A stretch of DNA of 64,000 nt from Ulva prolifera (lineage: Eukaryota; Chlorophyta; Ulvophyceae; Ulvales; Ulvaceae). How positions within the stretch are numbered: the first letter of the stretch is position 1; each line of letters starts with the position of its first letter. Positions 36,661-49,800 of this stretch are shown piece by piece. The position numbers were made by a program, and so were the translations under genes. The notes under the pieces are model-generated. The model did not search any database. It was not told where the DNA came from and saw only the letters and a program-made list of their open reading frames with translations. The DNA lies in the NCBI GenBank assembly GCA_023078555.1, contig CM041203.1:1684981-1748980 (forward strand), read 5' to 3'.

Positions 36661-39600
36661 TCCATAATGATGCATTTGGTGAGCGTGCCACAAAGCCACT
36701 GTAAACACTCAATTAAGCGATGGACTCCAAGCGCCGAAAATTTCAGTTCCACCCAGAATCCACTCACAAGAGGTTTGGAATCTGCAGCGGTGAAGCCTCA
36801 GCACAGAGTCTTCGCGCCACAGACTCGAGCTGCGCTGAAGTCTGCGACGCCCACGAGCCCTGCCCGCAGGCGACAACTGCTCGGGAAATGGTACTACCGG
36901 CTGCATGTACGCTGAGAAAGGAAAATCATATGCATTGCGGCACAGTTCGCGGTACAACGCTACCCTCCAGTGTAGCAGCAGCATGCCGAAGTTATGCGCT
37001 GTCTGCCGAAATATCCATATCGGAATCTTAAAAACCAATTGTGCGGTTGGCTTTACGTAGCTCACTACTGCTGGATCACTCCTGACATTCTGCGCCAAGG
37101 ACGCCGATGTCTTGAATGAGGAAGTTGAATTTCTGAGGTATATATGTGCATGTGTGCTGCGCTGGTGGTGTGATCTGTGGGATGGACCACCTCTTGGGTG
37201 TGTGGTGCAGCAGCTGTGCACAGCGCCAGCTGATATGAGAGTGTGGCCATGGCACTGTGGTCATATATGTGGTACTATTCTGTGCAATTTCGTTAATTCA
37301 TTGATGTGAACCGCCTGCACTGCTAACAGTACTTGGCTCTCTAGACTTGGCCCTTTTTTGTTTGGCAGCTGGCAGATAGCAGATCACTGCCAGCTGCCAT
37401 CATGCACTGAGCCCAATGAGGTGATCCTCCTGGCTGGGGAAGTCAGTGTGAAGCTTCCAATTGCATGGGCGAAGTGTCCAATTCTATGCGTGCACTCAGC
37501 TTCAGCTGAAGCCCTGGTGCGGAATCCCACCATAGATCTAGACGCTGGGATCAAGTTATCCCACTAGTGCAGTATTGCTTGCTTGCTCGACCACAGATGG
37601 GGTGCCTGCACGTCGCGTCGGAGGAAGCTGAAGATGCTCAACATGAAACTTGGTATCGGTAGACATGCACTGCGGATCGCTTGCAAGGAGCTCCAAGATT
37701 TATTACTGATGACTGCATGGCTTCCGTGGGTGTGCACGGGCGTACCAACAACAGTGAGGTGCATAGTTCGACCTCATACATGATCGTCCCACGTGTGGGG
37801 CCCTCGTAACCATTAGCGGACCGTCATCCATCACGACGCGCGGCAGCCCGCCACATGCCGTCACCCGAGGCTGATCTCCCCTCATCAGCGGCACCGTCAA
37901 TATTCCCTTTGTGTTGTGCTCCACTCCACCCGATACAGCCATGCTGGAGTTTTCACATACGGCCTGGTGTGTTGACTCTCGATTGTGGTGTGGTGAGTAA
38001 GCGTGCGCCTGACACCATTCACACCTGTCCTGGCCAAAACGTTCGGACGATCTAGAGGGTGTGAACATCGCTCGGTCGAATCCCTGCCTTCAACATTGGA
38101 GGCACGCACATGCACGATTCCACGAGGAGGCAGGGCAAAGGCACCTCTCGGCAATGCAAAGGGCATCGCGGCGGTACTGATTTCTGCGTATGGGTCCCGG
38201 ATATCGACAGGCATGCATTTCTATCGTTCCAGGTCTGCTGCGCACAGCTCAGGCGAAGCGTCGTTCCATGTCGCAACCTCGGGCGTCGATATCATGCTCA
38301 TGCGTTCGACCCCGCGGCGCAGGCCTGCATCCTTTTTCTGTGGACGCGAACACACATGCATGCAGCTCCGCACAAAGGCTCTGATCCAGTCGTCACAAAA
38401 GAGTGTACGGGCCAAAGTGGACTCACGGGTGCCTGCAAACATTCACCTTCAGTGATCTCGGTCCGGCCCGATGCGCTTCATGCTCTCAGCTGTCGCGAGC
38501 AAAGAAAGCGGTCACCGTATCTCGATGTACGCATGCATGGAGTGACAGCGAGCGCTTGTTTTGGTGGCTAGCTGCGGCCGGCAGGCTGCTTGACCCGGCA
38601 GACGTGCCAGCCCAAGTTTGCTTCTCTATTCGGCGCAAGTTTTGCCGGGCCCTGACGCCATGGCGCCAGTGCGTGGGCTCCGCGGCATGCCATGTGCTCG
38701 CGCTGCACATGCCGCGGCGGCGACCCTGCCTACGTATACATGCCGCCAGCGCCGCGATCGATAGAGCTTATCTAGCGCATTGCGTAGGTGTACACGCGGA
38801 CTAGGGCTCACATAGTTTCCGTTAACCGCACCGCATCGCAGCCCTGCCGTGGCCCTGAACGCCCACGGCAGGCGACTCCGCGCTCGTGCAGTGTATTGGG
38901 AGATGTCGACGTCGATGCGAGGATAGCTGGGATGCCGCGTATGGATGTGCAGGCATGCATCAGCACGAGCCGACATGCCCGCGTCACAGTCGCGGCTGAG
39001 CTCCGCGGAGACAGTGGCTGCGCTCGAACCAGGTGATAACCCTGCGGCACGATCGCCTTCATAATGTCCGCCGCTGACGCGCTCCATGAATACACCCTGA
39101 CCAACACCAGGCCGTCGTTCGGCACGAGGCAGGGCCGAGGCTAGATGCATGTGCGCTCTTGAGATGCTTCCGAGCGATGTGCCTGGTTTAAAGCAGCGCT
39201 GCTCATCCTGGGTTCCAAAATTGCCATGAGCAGCACAGTACACCTTAAGCACGTAGGTACAGCATCGTCGTGGCCCGACACCTCTTGCTTGTGTCGCGCT
39301 CACGTTGGTTGCCTGACAATATTTTCTGCAACCGGCAACACCCCGGCGACAAGGGCGCAGCGCTGCTTATACTCAGCCAGCCGGATGAAAACGAATCCAT
39401 TCTCTGGCTGAGCCACGCAATGGACGTGCATGGAAATGGCCAATCGACGTTCTGTCGAGTGTCTGGTGCGCCCATAGTGCTGCGACATGCCGTCGCTGTA
39501 GCTTGATCTGCTTCTACAGCAATAGTGATGTCGTCTATACATGTGTGGAGGTAAGTTCTCCTGTGAGTTTCACCGGTTCTCGAAGCGATGCCTGGCTTGA

Positions 39601-40496
39601 ACACCGGACATGGCGACATGTTTGCCTCGTTGCAGTGCGCAGTGGTGCCGTCGCAGCCTCAGCAGCTAGAGAAACGGTGCAAGAGATTTCAATGGTTTCG
39701 AATTTCGCGTGCTCTGTAGATCGCCGATGATGATTGGAACATCACACAGCCATCAAGCTGGTCCACGCATCCACTAGGAAGCGTCGGCAAGCAAACACGA
39801 GCGCCCGTGGACTACGGCAACAGGGACGACAACTCTATTGAACACGGGGATAAGGTATGCTCCGCAATGTGCAGTACGGCTTTGCTGTGCAGGCAGGCAG
39901 CGGGCGCCTCGCCAGTGCGATGCAGTGTTGGATGTTCGTGATGGCTGCGTGCCGTGTCTAGACATGGGTGGTAGGGCCAGCGCCTTGATGCACGAAACGT
40001 TTCCGCTGGCCATCTGTTTGATTTATGATGCTGTTGGTTCAGCTAGGCTCAGGATATACCGAGGCTGCGACACGTGATGCCGATGTGCCGCGTGCTGTTT
40101 GAATCGCGGATGCAGCTAACGCCTGAGCGTTGCAGCCCTCCACGTCGCTTATGTGCAATTTACTGTTGAATTAGCTGAATGGGCAACAACGTGCCGGGTG
40201 GCACCCGGCATGCACCAACCGACGTCGACGCGAGATCTGGGAAACCTCGCCCCGGATGGCCTCTGCGTCCTGCACGGAATCTACTGCGGGCCTGTCGATG
40301 TGATGGGACGCTCGGGAATGTGCTCTCTTTGCCTCCGTGGCTCGGTGTGTTAGCATTTGCGTTCATGTCATCCAATGTCATCATGGACCTTGTCCTCATC
40401 GGCGAAATTAACACGATTCCACTCACCCCGCACAGAGGCGCTCTGGAGCCGCACACGCAGCCTCCCCCGCGCCACCCACACGCCTTCTGAGCCTCC
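36661..40496. other. Gene-poor stretch, unassigned
   Basis: Many open frames on both strands but none with motifs, splice-consistent partners or composition like the confirmed exons. A minus-strand segment at 39245-39619 contains a Cys-Ile-Asp-Asp-Ile string that superficially resembles a reverse-transcriptase active site; I do not accept it as such. Confidence 0.4.
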
Positions 40497-43400
40497 GTGC
40501 AGGGACAGGTTGGGAGCTGCCAAAGCACATGCCAGTCGGGCGGGGCCTCGGACTTTTCCCACCACGTCGCCCACCGCCACCTCTCCAGCTCACAGCTGTG
40601 CGGCGTGTATAGTCAGAACGACCACCTCACCGCCGCCGCACGGAAAGCTCCGCGGCACCATCCCCCGGCACCCATGCTCGATGGCCTCCGCGGCACGATT
40701 CGGGCGCTCTGCCTGGAGGACCTCATGCGCCACCCACGCCACTCCCGCAGCCAGGTCCACTCCTGCCTCAAGGAAACTCTCGACATGGAGGCCGCAAACG
40801 CGCAGTGCAGCGTCACCGAGCTCAGCTCGCTGCTCGCCTTTGACCTGCACTGCGGGATTCCGGGGAAGGTCCGGCGCGTGGTGTTCAATGACGACCACAC
40901 CGCCGCACTGGACCATGCATTCCTCTACGTCCACCTCGGCATCCACCTCTTTTGCCTCTCCACCCGCGTCCAGGGCGTGATCCAGGCGCTGCAGCGTCTG
41001 CAGCTGATCGACGCCGACGTGCTGTCGGGCGTCGGCAAGCCTCTTGGAGGGTACGCCGGACCCCCTCTCGTGCCCCTGAAGCCACCTGATACGTTTCTGC
41101 ATCACCACAGCACAGGGGGGCTGCTGTGTGGTGGAAGCTCCAGGGCTGTGTGACATAATATATGCAATGGCCCACTGTGGAAGCTCTCCTGCTTGGGGTT
41201 CATACCTGCCTCTGCTGTGAGAGCATTTCTTGCAGCTCCAGTCAGCCCTGAGAACACCCTGCTAGCCCAGGCAGTGCCTGTGTATGTGCTTCCTGGCCCA
41301 TCCAGGCCTGGCAGGTGCACTGCCTGCACTGCAGTGCCTTCCACATCCCCTGCTGCTTCACACCCTGCTTATGCATGCACCCGAGATTTGCATGCATCTA
41401 TGCAGTTTACCCAGCAGGTGAATAATCTTGCATGCATGGCCCAAGCCATGGCCTCCCCTCTCCATCACAAGCAGTCCCCTCACATCCTGCATAGCTTGGC
41501 CTGCTTAGCACCATAATGCACCTAGCACCACAATGCACCCTTTTTATGCACCATAAATAAATAGATAATGCACCCGAAAGTAGGCGTGTCACCAAGGGCA
41601 GCAGTTGCAGGAGGTATCCGTCCGTATGGCGACACCCGGGAGCGCAAGAGGACGCCTCCGTGCCGCTGCTGCAGGCGCTGCTGGCTCACCAGACGGCGCT
41701 GGGGAACGTGCCGCGGGACCGCGGCTGCGACGAACTGCTGGCACAGGCGCCCCCACAGCCATGCATGATGCACAACCTGCAAGGCGTGATCAGCCACCAC
41801 GCCCGCCACATGCGGGACGGCGGCCTCGGCGCCGTGGCAGACAAGCTCGCGTACCTCCTCAAGCTCCTCGAGCCGATCGCAGCGCAGCGTGCACAGCAGG
41901 GCGGCCACCAGACGGCCTCGCACGTCGCATCCCAGCTGCTCGTCGACGTGCGCTGGGCCAAAAAGTGCGCGGAGGAGATGCTGGGTGCGCCTCAAGCCTG
42001 CCGACCCCGCCACCACCCTCGTTGTCAACACTGTGCCTGAACTAGAGCATCTCGTATCGTACGTAAACTCTACAGGCGCAGCCACGTGCGTCGAGCGATG
42101 TGGTACGAGGCGTCGTCCGCGTCACCCCCTGCTGTCCCTGCATATGCAACGCCAGCGGCGCCTCGCTCCCAGCCGCGATTGGCCACAATTCGACCGGGCC
42201 GTGGCGCGCGCCACTCCGGTGTAAGATCCGGGCCACACGCAGCAGATGTGCAGGGGAGCCGGAGGAGGGGCGGTCGTGCACGATGTGTGCGGCGCTGTCG
42301 GAGGACCCGGAGGCGATGCAGGCGGAGCTGCTGCGGCTGGACGCGGCGATGGAGGTCGCCGTCACCGAGTTCTCCATCGTGCAGCACATGACGGCCACCC
42401 TCAACCCGCAGCTCTTCTACAACACCGCCGCCACGATGACGTCGCTCCTCCACATGCCCGCCGCCGACGTCCGCCCCCCTTCCTTCCTGTCATGCCTGCC
42501 CTGCGCCACGCCCCTACGGTCGACATCCTCCCGCACACGCTCGATCCGTGGGGACCCTGCACTGCCACGCGGAACAAGCTGGTCGGGGGAAAAAAAAAAC
42601 GCACCACAGCCACAAGGGCAGATGCATGCCGCAACTCTGCTGTTCGGAGTTCCGAGGGTCTGTCGTGCATGGGGCTCATGCGTGCGGTCGTGCTGCAGGC
42701 GGGCATGGTGAACGCGGAGGTGTACAAGGCGCTGTCCCTCGACAAGCGGCAGGGCACCGCGTTCCTGGCGCTCGTGAGCGAACACAGCCAGCGGCTGAGC
42801 GGCCAGTGGGAGCGGCTCGAGGCGGTCGCGCGCAAGGACCTCACGGACCAGTGCATCCTCGCCACGCCCTGCGCCGCCGCCGTCGTGCACGAGCTGCTGG
42901 GCGCGCAGGAGGCCGTCAACGCTTTTGAGAGCGCCTTTGGCATCAGCCTCCCAGCTGGTGCGCTGCCGCCACCGCCACTGCTGCCGGAGTGTGTCACACA
43001 GTGTTCCTGTCGTCCGGGTGTGAAACAGGATTCACCTCGAGCATGATTCGGCTCGCAAGTTATGATTGACTTTCACCCTGGGTCAGGGGTTCTGGCTGCC
43101 AGCCTCGATGCGGCTACCAGCGCGCTGCGTGGCCAGAATCTCACGCGGCACCGCATTCTGTGCAGTTGACATACCGCCGATCGTATCTCCGAGGGAGCGG
43201 GCGCTACAGCTCAGCATCGCGGGGCGGGTACCGGCGCGGCTGCGCCTCCGGCCGAGTGGCACCGCGTCTCCTCCGCCCGGCGCCGCCCTCTCGCGGCCGG
43301 GGACGCCGCAGGGTCTGCCGACCGCCGGCCACCGCGTCAGCGCGAGCGTGCTACCGACCGGCGTTGAGACAGACACGCAAGGGTACGTGGTGCAGCGCAG

Positions 43401-44417
43401 CTTGTCTGACTCCACGTCCACGCGCCACTCTCGGCAGCAGTGCGCGCCCACTCCATGAACAGCACCGCGGCCAGAATCACTCGCGCCGAGCCGGTCGGCG
43501 GCGTTTGCGCGGCCGTGTGTGGACGGGAGTGTGTGTGTGTGTGGGGTGATGCTGAGGGCTGCGTTGGTGCAGGCAGCAGGATGCGCGGCAGCCCCGGCAG
43601 CTGTGGGACAGGACACTCAGTGAGATGGACATCTCAGATCTAGAGAGGCTCGTCGCCGACCCCTTCAATCCTCCCATGGACAGTGCGAACCCCCCCCCCC
43701 CCCCCCGCCACTTGTGGTGTATGGATCGTGTTGTGTTGTACTGGCGACGGGGCTGCCGATTTTTGGCGCAGATACATGCATGCCGGAGCGTCTCGGTGGC
43801 GGCATTGATCGGTGCTCGTGCGATGGGCCCAACCACGAGGAAGGAATTTCTGGCACGTGCGCCGACATGTAAGTGTGTGGCGTGCAGTGGTCCGCCTCCG
43901 GCCCCCTGCATCGCAGCCGCTGCGGTTTGCGGACTCCATGCCGCAAGAGACACACGGCGCCGCCGCGAAGCGCCGCCGCATGGATGCGGCTGAGCACCAC
44001 CGCCACCCCCCCCTCGAGCACGCGGGCTCCGCGTACCCGCAGCCATCCATGACGGCGCTCCACGCCGCCGCCGCAGCTGCCTTTGGCAACAACCGCAGCC
44101 TGCGGGAGGATCTGCTACGGCTGAACGCCGCCGCAGCGGCCCAGCAGCTCGGCGGGGGCGCGGCAGAGGCAGGTCGGGGGGAAGCGCAGGCGTCGTTGTT
44201 CACTTCAGAGCCCGCGGGGCTGGTTGATCTCGACCAGGTGCAGACTGATATCGCTGCGCTCGATGCGCGGCTGTGCAGCCAGCTACTCCTGGATGTGCTG
44301 ACGCCTTGGCAGGCTGCGTCGTTCTTAACGCAGGCGTTCCCGTACCTCGCAGACAGGCATGGTCTCGCAGACCTTGTGAGGGCGGACCTGAAGTTCAAGC
44401 GGAGTCTGGGGCAATAA
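40497..44417 (+). CDS. Unrecognised multi-exon protein, possibly nuclear
   Basis: At least five exon-like blocks share the G+C-rich character and GTGCG donors of neighbouring genes: about 40650-41030 (LDGLRGTIRALCLEDLM...), about 41600-41980 (VPLLQALLAHQTALGN...), about 42280-42470 (LSEDPEAMQAELLRLDAA...), about 42700-42960 (GMVNAEVYKALSLDKRQG...) and 43937-44417 (MPQETHGAAAKRRRMDA..., stop at 44415). The last block carries a KRRR basic cluster suggesting nuclear import, an Ala-rich helix region and LDVLTPWQAASFLTQAFPYL, which faintly recalls the C-terminal helix of plant bZIP/DOG1 proteins. No DNA-binding domain was identified. Exon borders are approximate and it may be more than one gene. 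The start is unknown. Confidence 0.5.
43690..43706 (+). repeat. Poly-C tract, 17 bases
   Basis: An uninterrupted C run just upstream of the last exon of the unrecognised gene. Confidence 0.9.
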
Positions 44418-44800
44418 AGAGGCGGGGAAGGCCGCTGTGAGGACGGCCGATGCTTGCAACAGTTTTCCAATAACCACAGGTCGATGAATGATCAGCTTCC
44501 TGGCCGCCGCAGAAGATGTTCTCGATGCTTTTCTGTCTGAAAGTGTGCTATCGACACTCGCCAGTGTACTGCCTAGCCTGCTTTGCAAACACCTGCTGAA
44601 ATGGAGGTCAGGTGCATAGAGAGAGTTTTGGGGATGAGCACAGTTTTGAGCTGAGGACGCAAATCCATGTCGAGCATGAAACCACGTGTGGTAGATGTGA
44701 CATAAAGGCAACACGCCGTTTCCGTGTAAGCTCTGCCATTGGCCTTACACACAACCTCCCTTGCCGTGCGGACTTTGGGCTGTTCGTGTGCTTGCTCGTT

Positions 44801-44847
44801 GTCCTGGCGGTGCTACCGGCCCCTCCGGCTTTGTCTTTGTCACACAC
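44801..44847 (+). repeat. Copy of the ACAAGGACAAAGC terminal repeat
   Basis: Starts GTCCTGGCGGTGCTACCGGC and ends CTTTGTCTTTGTCACACAC. It is the same sequence as 51805-51855 with small changes and the reverse complement of 12065-12110. No partner terminus is visible nearby. Confidence 0.75.
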
Positions 44848-44895
44848 ATCCTATCGGAGTGAATCATGGGACATGTCTATGCAAACACACTCAAA

Positions 44896-46430
44896 TTACA
44901 CTCTGCACCCACCATCTGATGAGTCAGATTCCTCCCACACAAACACCTTCTTATCCCCCATCTGCAAAGCAGCACCCTGGTCGTTGGGCCCCAAATTAGC
45001 AGAGCTGTGTGTGGCAGGGGATATTTGCAGCTGTGGAGGTGGAGAAGGGGCTGCTGCCCGCGGAATGCTCTTCTTCATGAGGTACCGCATGTGGAACGGC
45101 GGCACCCGCTCACGCTCGCGCTTCACGGTCACAAAGCCGGCCTTGCGATACATCGCAACAGCTGCCTCATTGTCGATGTCCACGTGTAGCCAGACCTCCT
45201 TATGCCGCCACCGCCGGCCTGCACGCAGAGGGGCCCTCCTGATTCCGCAAAGAGCTCGAGACCGCCTCACAGAAGGCTGTGCAGTGCAGCACAGCAAGGA
45301 CAGCAGCAGTGTGGCGCAGGTGGTGCTAGTGCCTCACTGGCGGCGGATGTTGATGCTCGAGGCACACCGAGGGTGTCTACTGCCTGCAGCAGGGCCAAGC
45401 CGCAGCCTTGCCTTCGCTTTGATTCCCGAACGACCAGGTTCCCGATGTACAGGCGGGCTGGCTGCCTGGTGGGGAAGGGAGGTGGCAGGAAGGAGTCCAG
45501 GATCTTAAGCACGACTGCACACGAGCCCGCCAGCTGAGGCTCTGCTGATGTGCTTACGGCAGTGGCCTCTGGTCGGTCCTCAGCAATGATGACCATGCTC
45601 TGCCGCTTGAAGCGCCACTGCAGGAGCTTCCGCCTGCAAACGCAAGGCTGTGTTGCTGCCGGGCATGGACGGGCCAGGCAGTGCTGTTGCATGCGCTGTG
45701 ATGCGCATGAGTTGGAAGATATATCAGCTCTTCCATGCTCTGTAGCAAGCTAGTCAGCTGGGCTGTGTTGAGTACAGGGCATCAAGAGCAAGGGAGCATC
45801 AGGACGACAGGAGGAGACGTGCCGCTCGCTTTGGCGCCTCTCGTACAGCAGAAGCTCGAGGTCATCTGCAAAATCTTGTCGACCCTCTTCTCTTGCTTGA
45901 TCGATAGCGGATCTGAGCTCTTGCTTGGATGCAAGATATGCGTGCTGTGCCTCCTGCGTTTGCGCTTCGTCACAGTTGACAGGCAGACGTCTGCTTCACA
46001 CAAACGCGCGCATAAGCAGTGGCAGATAGTATGTGACAACAGACTGGACATTGTAGCAGGACAAATGTGCCCTTGTGGATTGCCAGCAGATGGAAGGACT
46101 CAGCTGCCCCGTGTGGTTGCCAGCGATATTGATGGAGCAATTCCACCAGCTGCAAGAGAGCACCTGCGCTTCTTTTTTCCTCCGATCAAGCTCAATTAGG
46201 CGTTCGAATAGATCGTCTGTGGGCTGCTTGCTCGATGAACCAGGCAACACGACTCCCAAGCTCAACCGCACGATCTGCGCGATCGCTGAATCACTTTGCG
46301 ACTGATTTACGTCTGAGATGCTACCTGAAGAAGCAAATGCAGAGGCACAAAGTGCTGCTACAGCCTCAAAATCTGACACCGACTTGGCTTTCCTGAGTTT
46401 GAAGGCCCGTGGTGTACATGTATTTTTCCG
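44896..46430 (-). CDS. GNAT-family N-acetyltransferase, probably plastid
   Basis: Confirmed exons are 45633-45368 and 45218-44896, joined at AVDTLG|RRWRHKEV. Upstream blocks on the same strand are about 46400-46170 (FKLRKAKSVSDFEAVAAL ... ELDRRKKEAQ) and about 45965-45800 (EAQHAYLASKQELRSAID ... LLLYERRQSERH). GNAT motif A is LYIGNLVVRESKRRQGCGLA, with the acetyl-CoA pyrophosphate loop RRQGCG. Motif B is EVWLHVDIDNEAAVAMYRKA followed by GF. This layout, with a helical insert before motif A, matches plastid GNATs that acetylate protein N-termini or lysines. The tail after HMRYLMKK is Pro/Ser-rich and acidic. The junction between the 45.8-kb block and 45633 did not resolve in phase, so a small exon is probably missing. 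Start not fixed. Confidence 0.8.
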
Positions 46431-46463
46431 ATCACTACTTGAAATCCGCGCAGTCAGTATCAT

Positions 46464-46830
46464 ATTGCAACAAAGCTAGATTTCAACGCGCTGAGCTGCA
46501 TATGCAGCTACCTGCTCATGATAGGCACACCCAGCTCCTGCGGATTTCACCCACTCCCGGTCGAAACGATCTCCACGCATTGGCGCACAAACTACACTTC
46601 ACCACAACGTTTTTCATCTCTCCATGTTCCCAGCGCATTGGCGTGCGCTCCTAGCTGTGAATTATGTATCGCGTTCTTCAAATTGTCACAGCCATACATT
46701 CGTGGCGAGGAGCACAGCTGTACAACTCGAGCGGGCAACTAAAAGATGTGACGACCTGCGTGAGTTCAAACAGAGCCATATCATTGATGTCAACTATCTT
46801 TTCGCAGTGACTTGTCTGTAAAACAACGCG
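46464..46830. promoter_or_regulatory. Shared 5' region of the GNAT gene (-) and PDAT (+)
   Basis: Roughly 370 bp separate the divergent coding regions. I see no TATA box or other named element close to either start. Assignment is from arrangement only. Confidence 0.35.
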
Positions 46831-49800
46831 ATGTCGCAGCAAGGCCCCGACGATCGTCTCGGAAGCGAGCCTAGGCAGGGAGCAGGCTCTCCGATGAAGC
46901 GCCAGCCGCTCTTAACGGCACTTGCAGTCCTGGCTGTGGCCGCTGCCGTGTTTGTTGCTGTCTATCGCGGCGACAATGCCTCGCAGTATCTTGCAAAAAT
47001 CGACACCCCGGCATGGATGGACATGTCCAACACGACGGCAGAACTTCGATCGGTGTTGCAGCGTATGGGGAAGAACGTAGACATACAACAGTTTCAAACA
47101 TCAATCAATGGAATGTTTTATTCCTCTTTCAGTTACGCCCACGACCCCTCCCGTGTCAGCTTGGAGCTTGCAAAGGAAGGCGTTGCTGCAAAGTATCCCG
47201 TGGTGATCATTCCTGGATTTGTCACGTCTGGTCTCGAGCTCTGGCATGGCTTGAAATGCTTCAAAGGTGTGGCCACATGATATGTATTGCAGGAAGAGCT
47301 CTTGCTGCATGTGCACCGCAACCCTCGCAGACATGCTCTGTCACCTTGCCGCCGCAAACCACGCCCACTACAGTGTCAACATTTACGAGCGACGTGTTGA
47401 TCTTTGAGTAGGGCATTTCCGGGCTCGCCTGTGGACCAAGTACACCATGGCTGGCATGTTCCTGTCGAACCGGCAGTGCTGGATGAAGCACCTGTCCCTG
47501 GACTTCAGCTCTGGCCTGGACCCCGAGGGCATCCGCGTGCGAAATGCACAAGGCCTCGATGCAGTTGACTTTTTCTTCCCTGGTGCGGCACCCTGCTGAT
47601 AGAGTCTTGACCATGTGCGTGCCGCCATGCCTCATTCATGGGTGGTCCACAGCAGGGCCTCATGCCACAAGCGTTCGACAGCCTGTGACCACCTGCAGCT
47701 GCATGTCGACAGCTGAGCACATGCGCAGAGGTCCGAACGTGCTTGCCAGTGCGGGCGGGGCCGAGTGTTGCTCACGCGGGCAGTCCTGTTGCCAAATTGT
47801 ACAACACCTTTCGATCCGCGGTGTGTCGAGTCCGGGCCGCACTGTGAGCCCATGTTTCAGAATCCAAGCTGAGATCAGAGCTGCGGCGTGGTGCATTGCA
47901 AAGCGGTCAATCGACCCTGCAAAGATCCCTGGCTCATCTGCACTCCATTCACCGCGAGACACTCGGCAATTGTGATCCCGGTTACCTGGACTTGTCGATG
48001 TCCAAATTGGATACGGCTCAGTGGATACGGCTGAGTCTTGCTTTACTTTACACCACTCTGCATGGGCCCAGCTGCCATGATCGCCCACCACCCCGCTTTA
48101 CACCAATTCTGCATCAGCGCACAGGCACTGCACCGCCGGGGGTGCCCGGCAGGCGACCGCGCTGATGAGCGGTGCCATGGGCACGGGCATGAGAGCATGT
48201 GCATGGCCACAAGAGAGGCATCATAAGCATGCTGTCGTTCAGCGGTACGGTTTGCCGCCGCTCCAAGCCGCCCAGCGCAGCGGCAGAGGCATCGATGGTA
48301 TGTGCAGGCTACGATGTGTGGGCCAAGGTCATTGTGTCGCTGGCGGACATCGGCTACGACTCGTCCACGATGGCTGCCCTGCCATACGATTGGAGGCTCA
48401 GCATCCCGAACCTAGAGCTCCGGGATGGCTACTTCACCCGCATCCGCAGTCAGGTGAGCACGGCTGCTGCCAATTCTTACGCATGGTGTCCATGAACCCC
48501 GCCTGCTTGCCTAGACGGATTGCTGCCTACACGAATCTGCCTGCCCTGAAGGCTGGGTCACTGCAGTCCCGGTGCTGTAGACCTTGGCGTCACGATTCAA
48601 AACATTATAACTGGGTTGTGGAGGTGTGGGTGAGACTGGAGTTCGTCCAGTCGGTGTTTTGATTTGAGTGCTGGTGTGGTCCAAGCTGCCAAGGTGACCA
48701 CTCTGCCCCAGTTGTCCATGCCCACCCTTGCACCAGTAGTGACAGGCTCAGATGCCAGCCTGTGGATCCCACCCTGTGGATCCCACCTGCAGCGTGGTGT
48801 CCCTCTGGTGTGAGGTCTGTCATGATGTGGCCTGGGGCTCAGATTGCTGTCACAGCTCTAGTGCCCAGCATAAGCACTGGTGCAAGCAAATTTACAGTTT
48901 GTCTATGTTTAAGCAGTTAAATACTGGCTGACCTCAATTGTGGCTTGGGCAACTGCATTTGACCCGCATCCGAGTTGCTCCCCCCTCCTGCCCCCATTCC
49001 ACATTAGCCCACCACTTTGGCAGGTACAGTGAAAGTCTGCTGTCCTGTGTAAGACCTCCTCTATTCTTGTGGGAAGCAACCATAAAAGCTTGGTGCCATG
49101 GCTGCATGCATATATCTCCTGGAGTGGTTGGTCTGATTCTACCCAAATGTACATGTGGTTACAAAGGACAGAGGCCGGGAAGCGAGCCGATTCTACCCAA
49201 ATGTACATGTGTGCTTGAGGATTGATCAAATCCAGGACTGTGCACAGATTCGGTGGATATGCCACTCCCCACAGCAGACCAACCTGCGTTGTGGTTGGAA
49301 TGTGATACATGCTCCACCCTCGTGCTGAATGGAGCGAGACCCGTGGCCTATGTTCAGAAGCATCTGAGCTATGCAGCTGCATGCATTGTCTATGTACGTC
49401 GGTGTCCAGGTCCGGATTTGCATGGCGCAGTAGCCATGGATCAGCATGTGCATAACGCACGTATGATAGGCATAACGCATTTAAGTTACATCCCAGCCTG
49501 GCTGTAATGTTGTGTGGCACCGCCTGCTATAGCGCTAATGATCTACGGTCGCGGGCAAGTAGCATGCGTGGCATCCGGTACCCTTTGGCGTTCAGCTGAT
49601 CGTGGAACGTCCATGTCAAGTCTACACCTGCTGAAACACGCGCCACGCAGCAGTCAACGTCAGGGACGCCGCATGCAAGCACTGGTGCACATTCTGGATC
49701 TCGTAAAACACTAGTGCCGCAGCTGCCCAACAGAAGCGCTGTATGGTATGATAGGCAGTTAGCCCTATAAAATGTTAGTCACACCATTTAAGCACCTAAA

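Noticed and set aside
39245..39619. Cys-Ile-Asp-Asp-Ile string on the minus strand, like a reverse-transcriptase active site
   Set aside because: No other RT motif lies before or after it in frame, and the surrounding composition is not coding-like.
49226..49520. Short frames near 49.3 kb as a nested gene in the PDAT intron
   Set aside because: Equal open frames on both strands, no motif and no splice partners.
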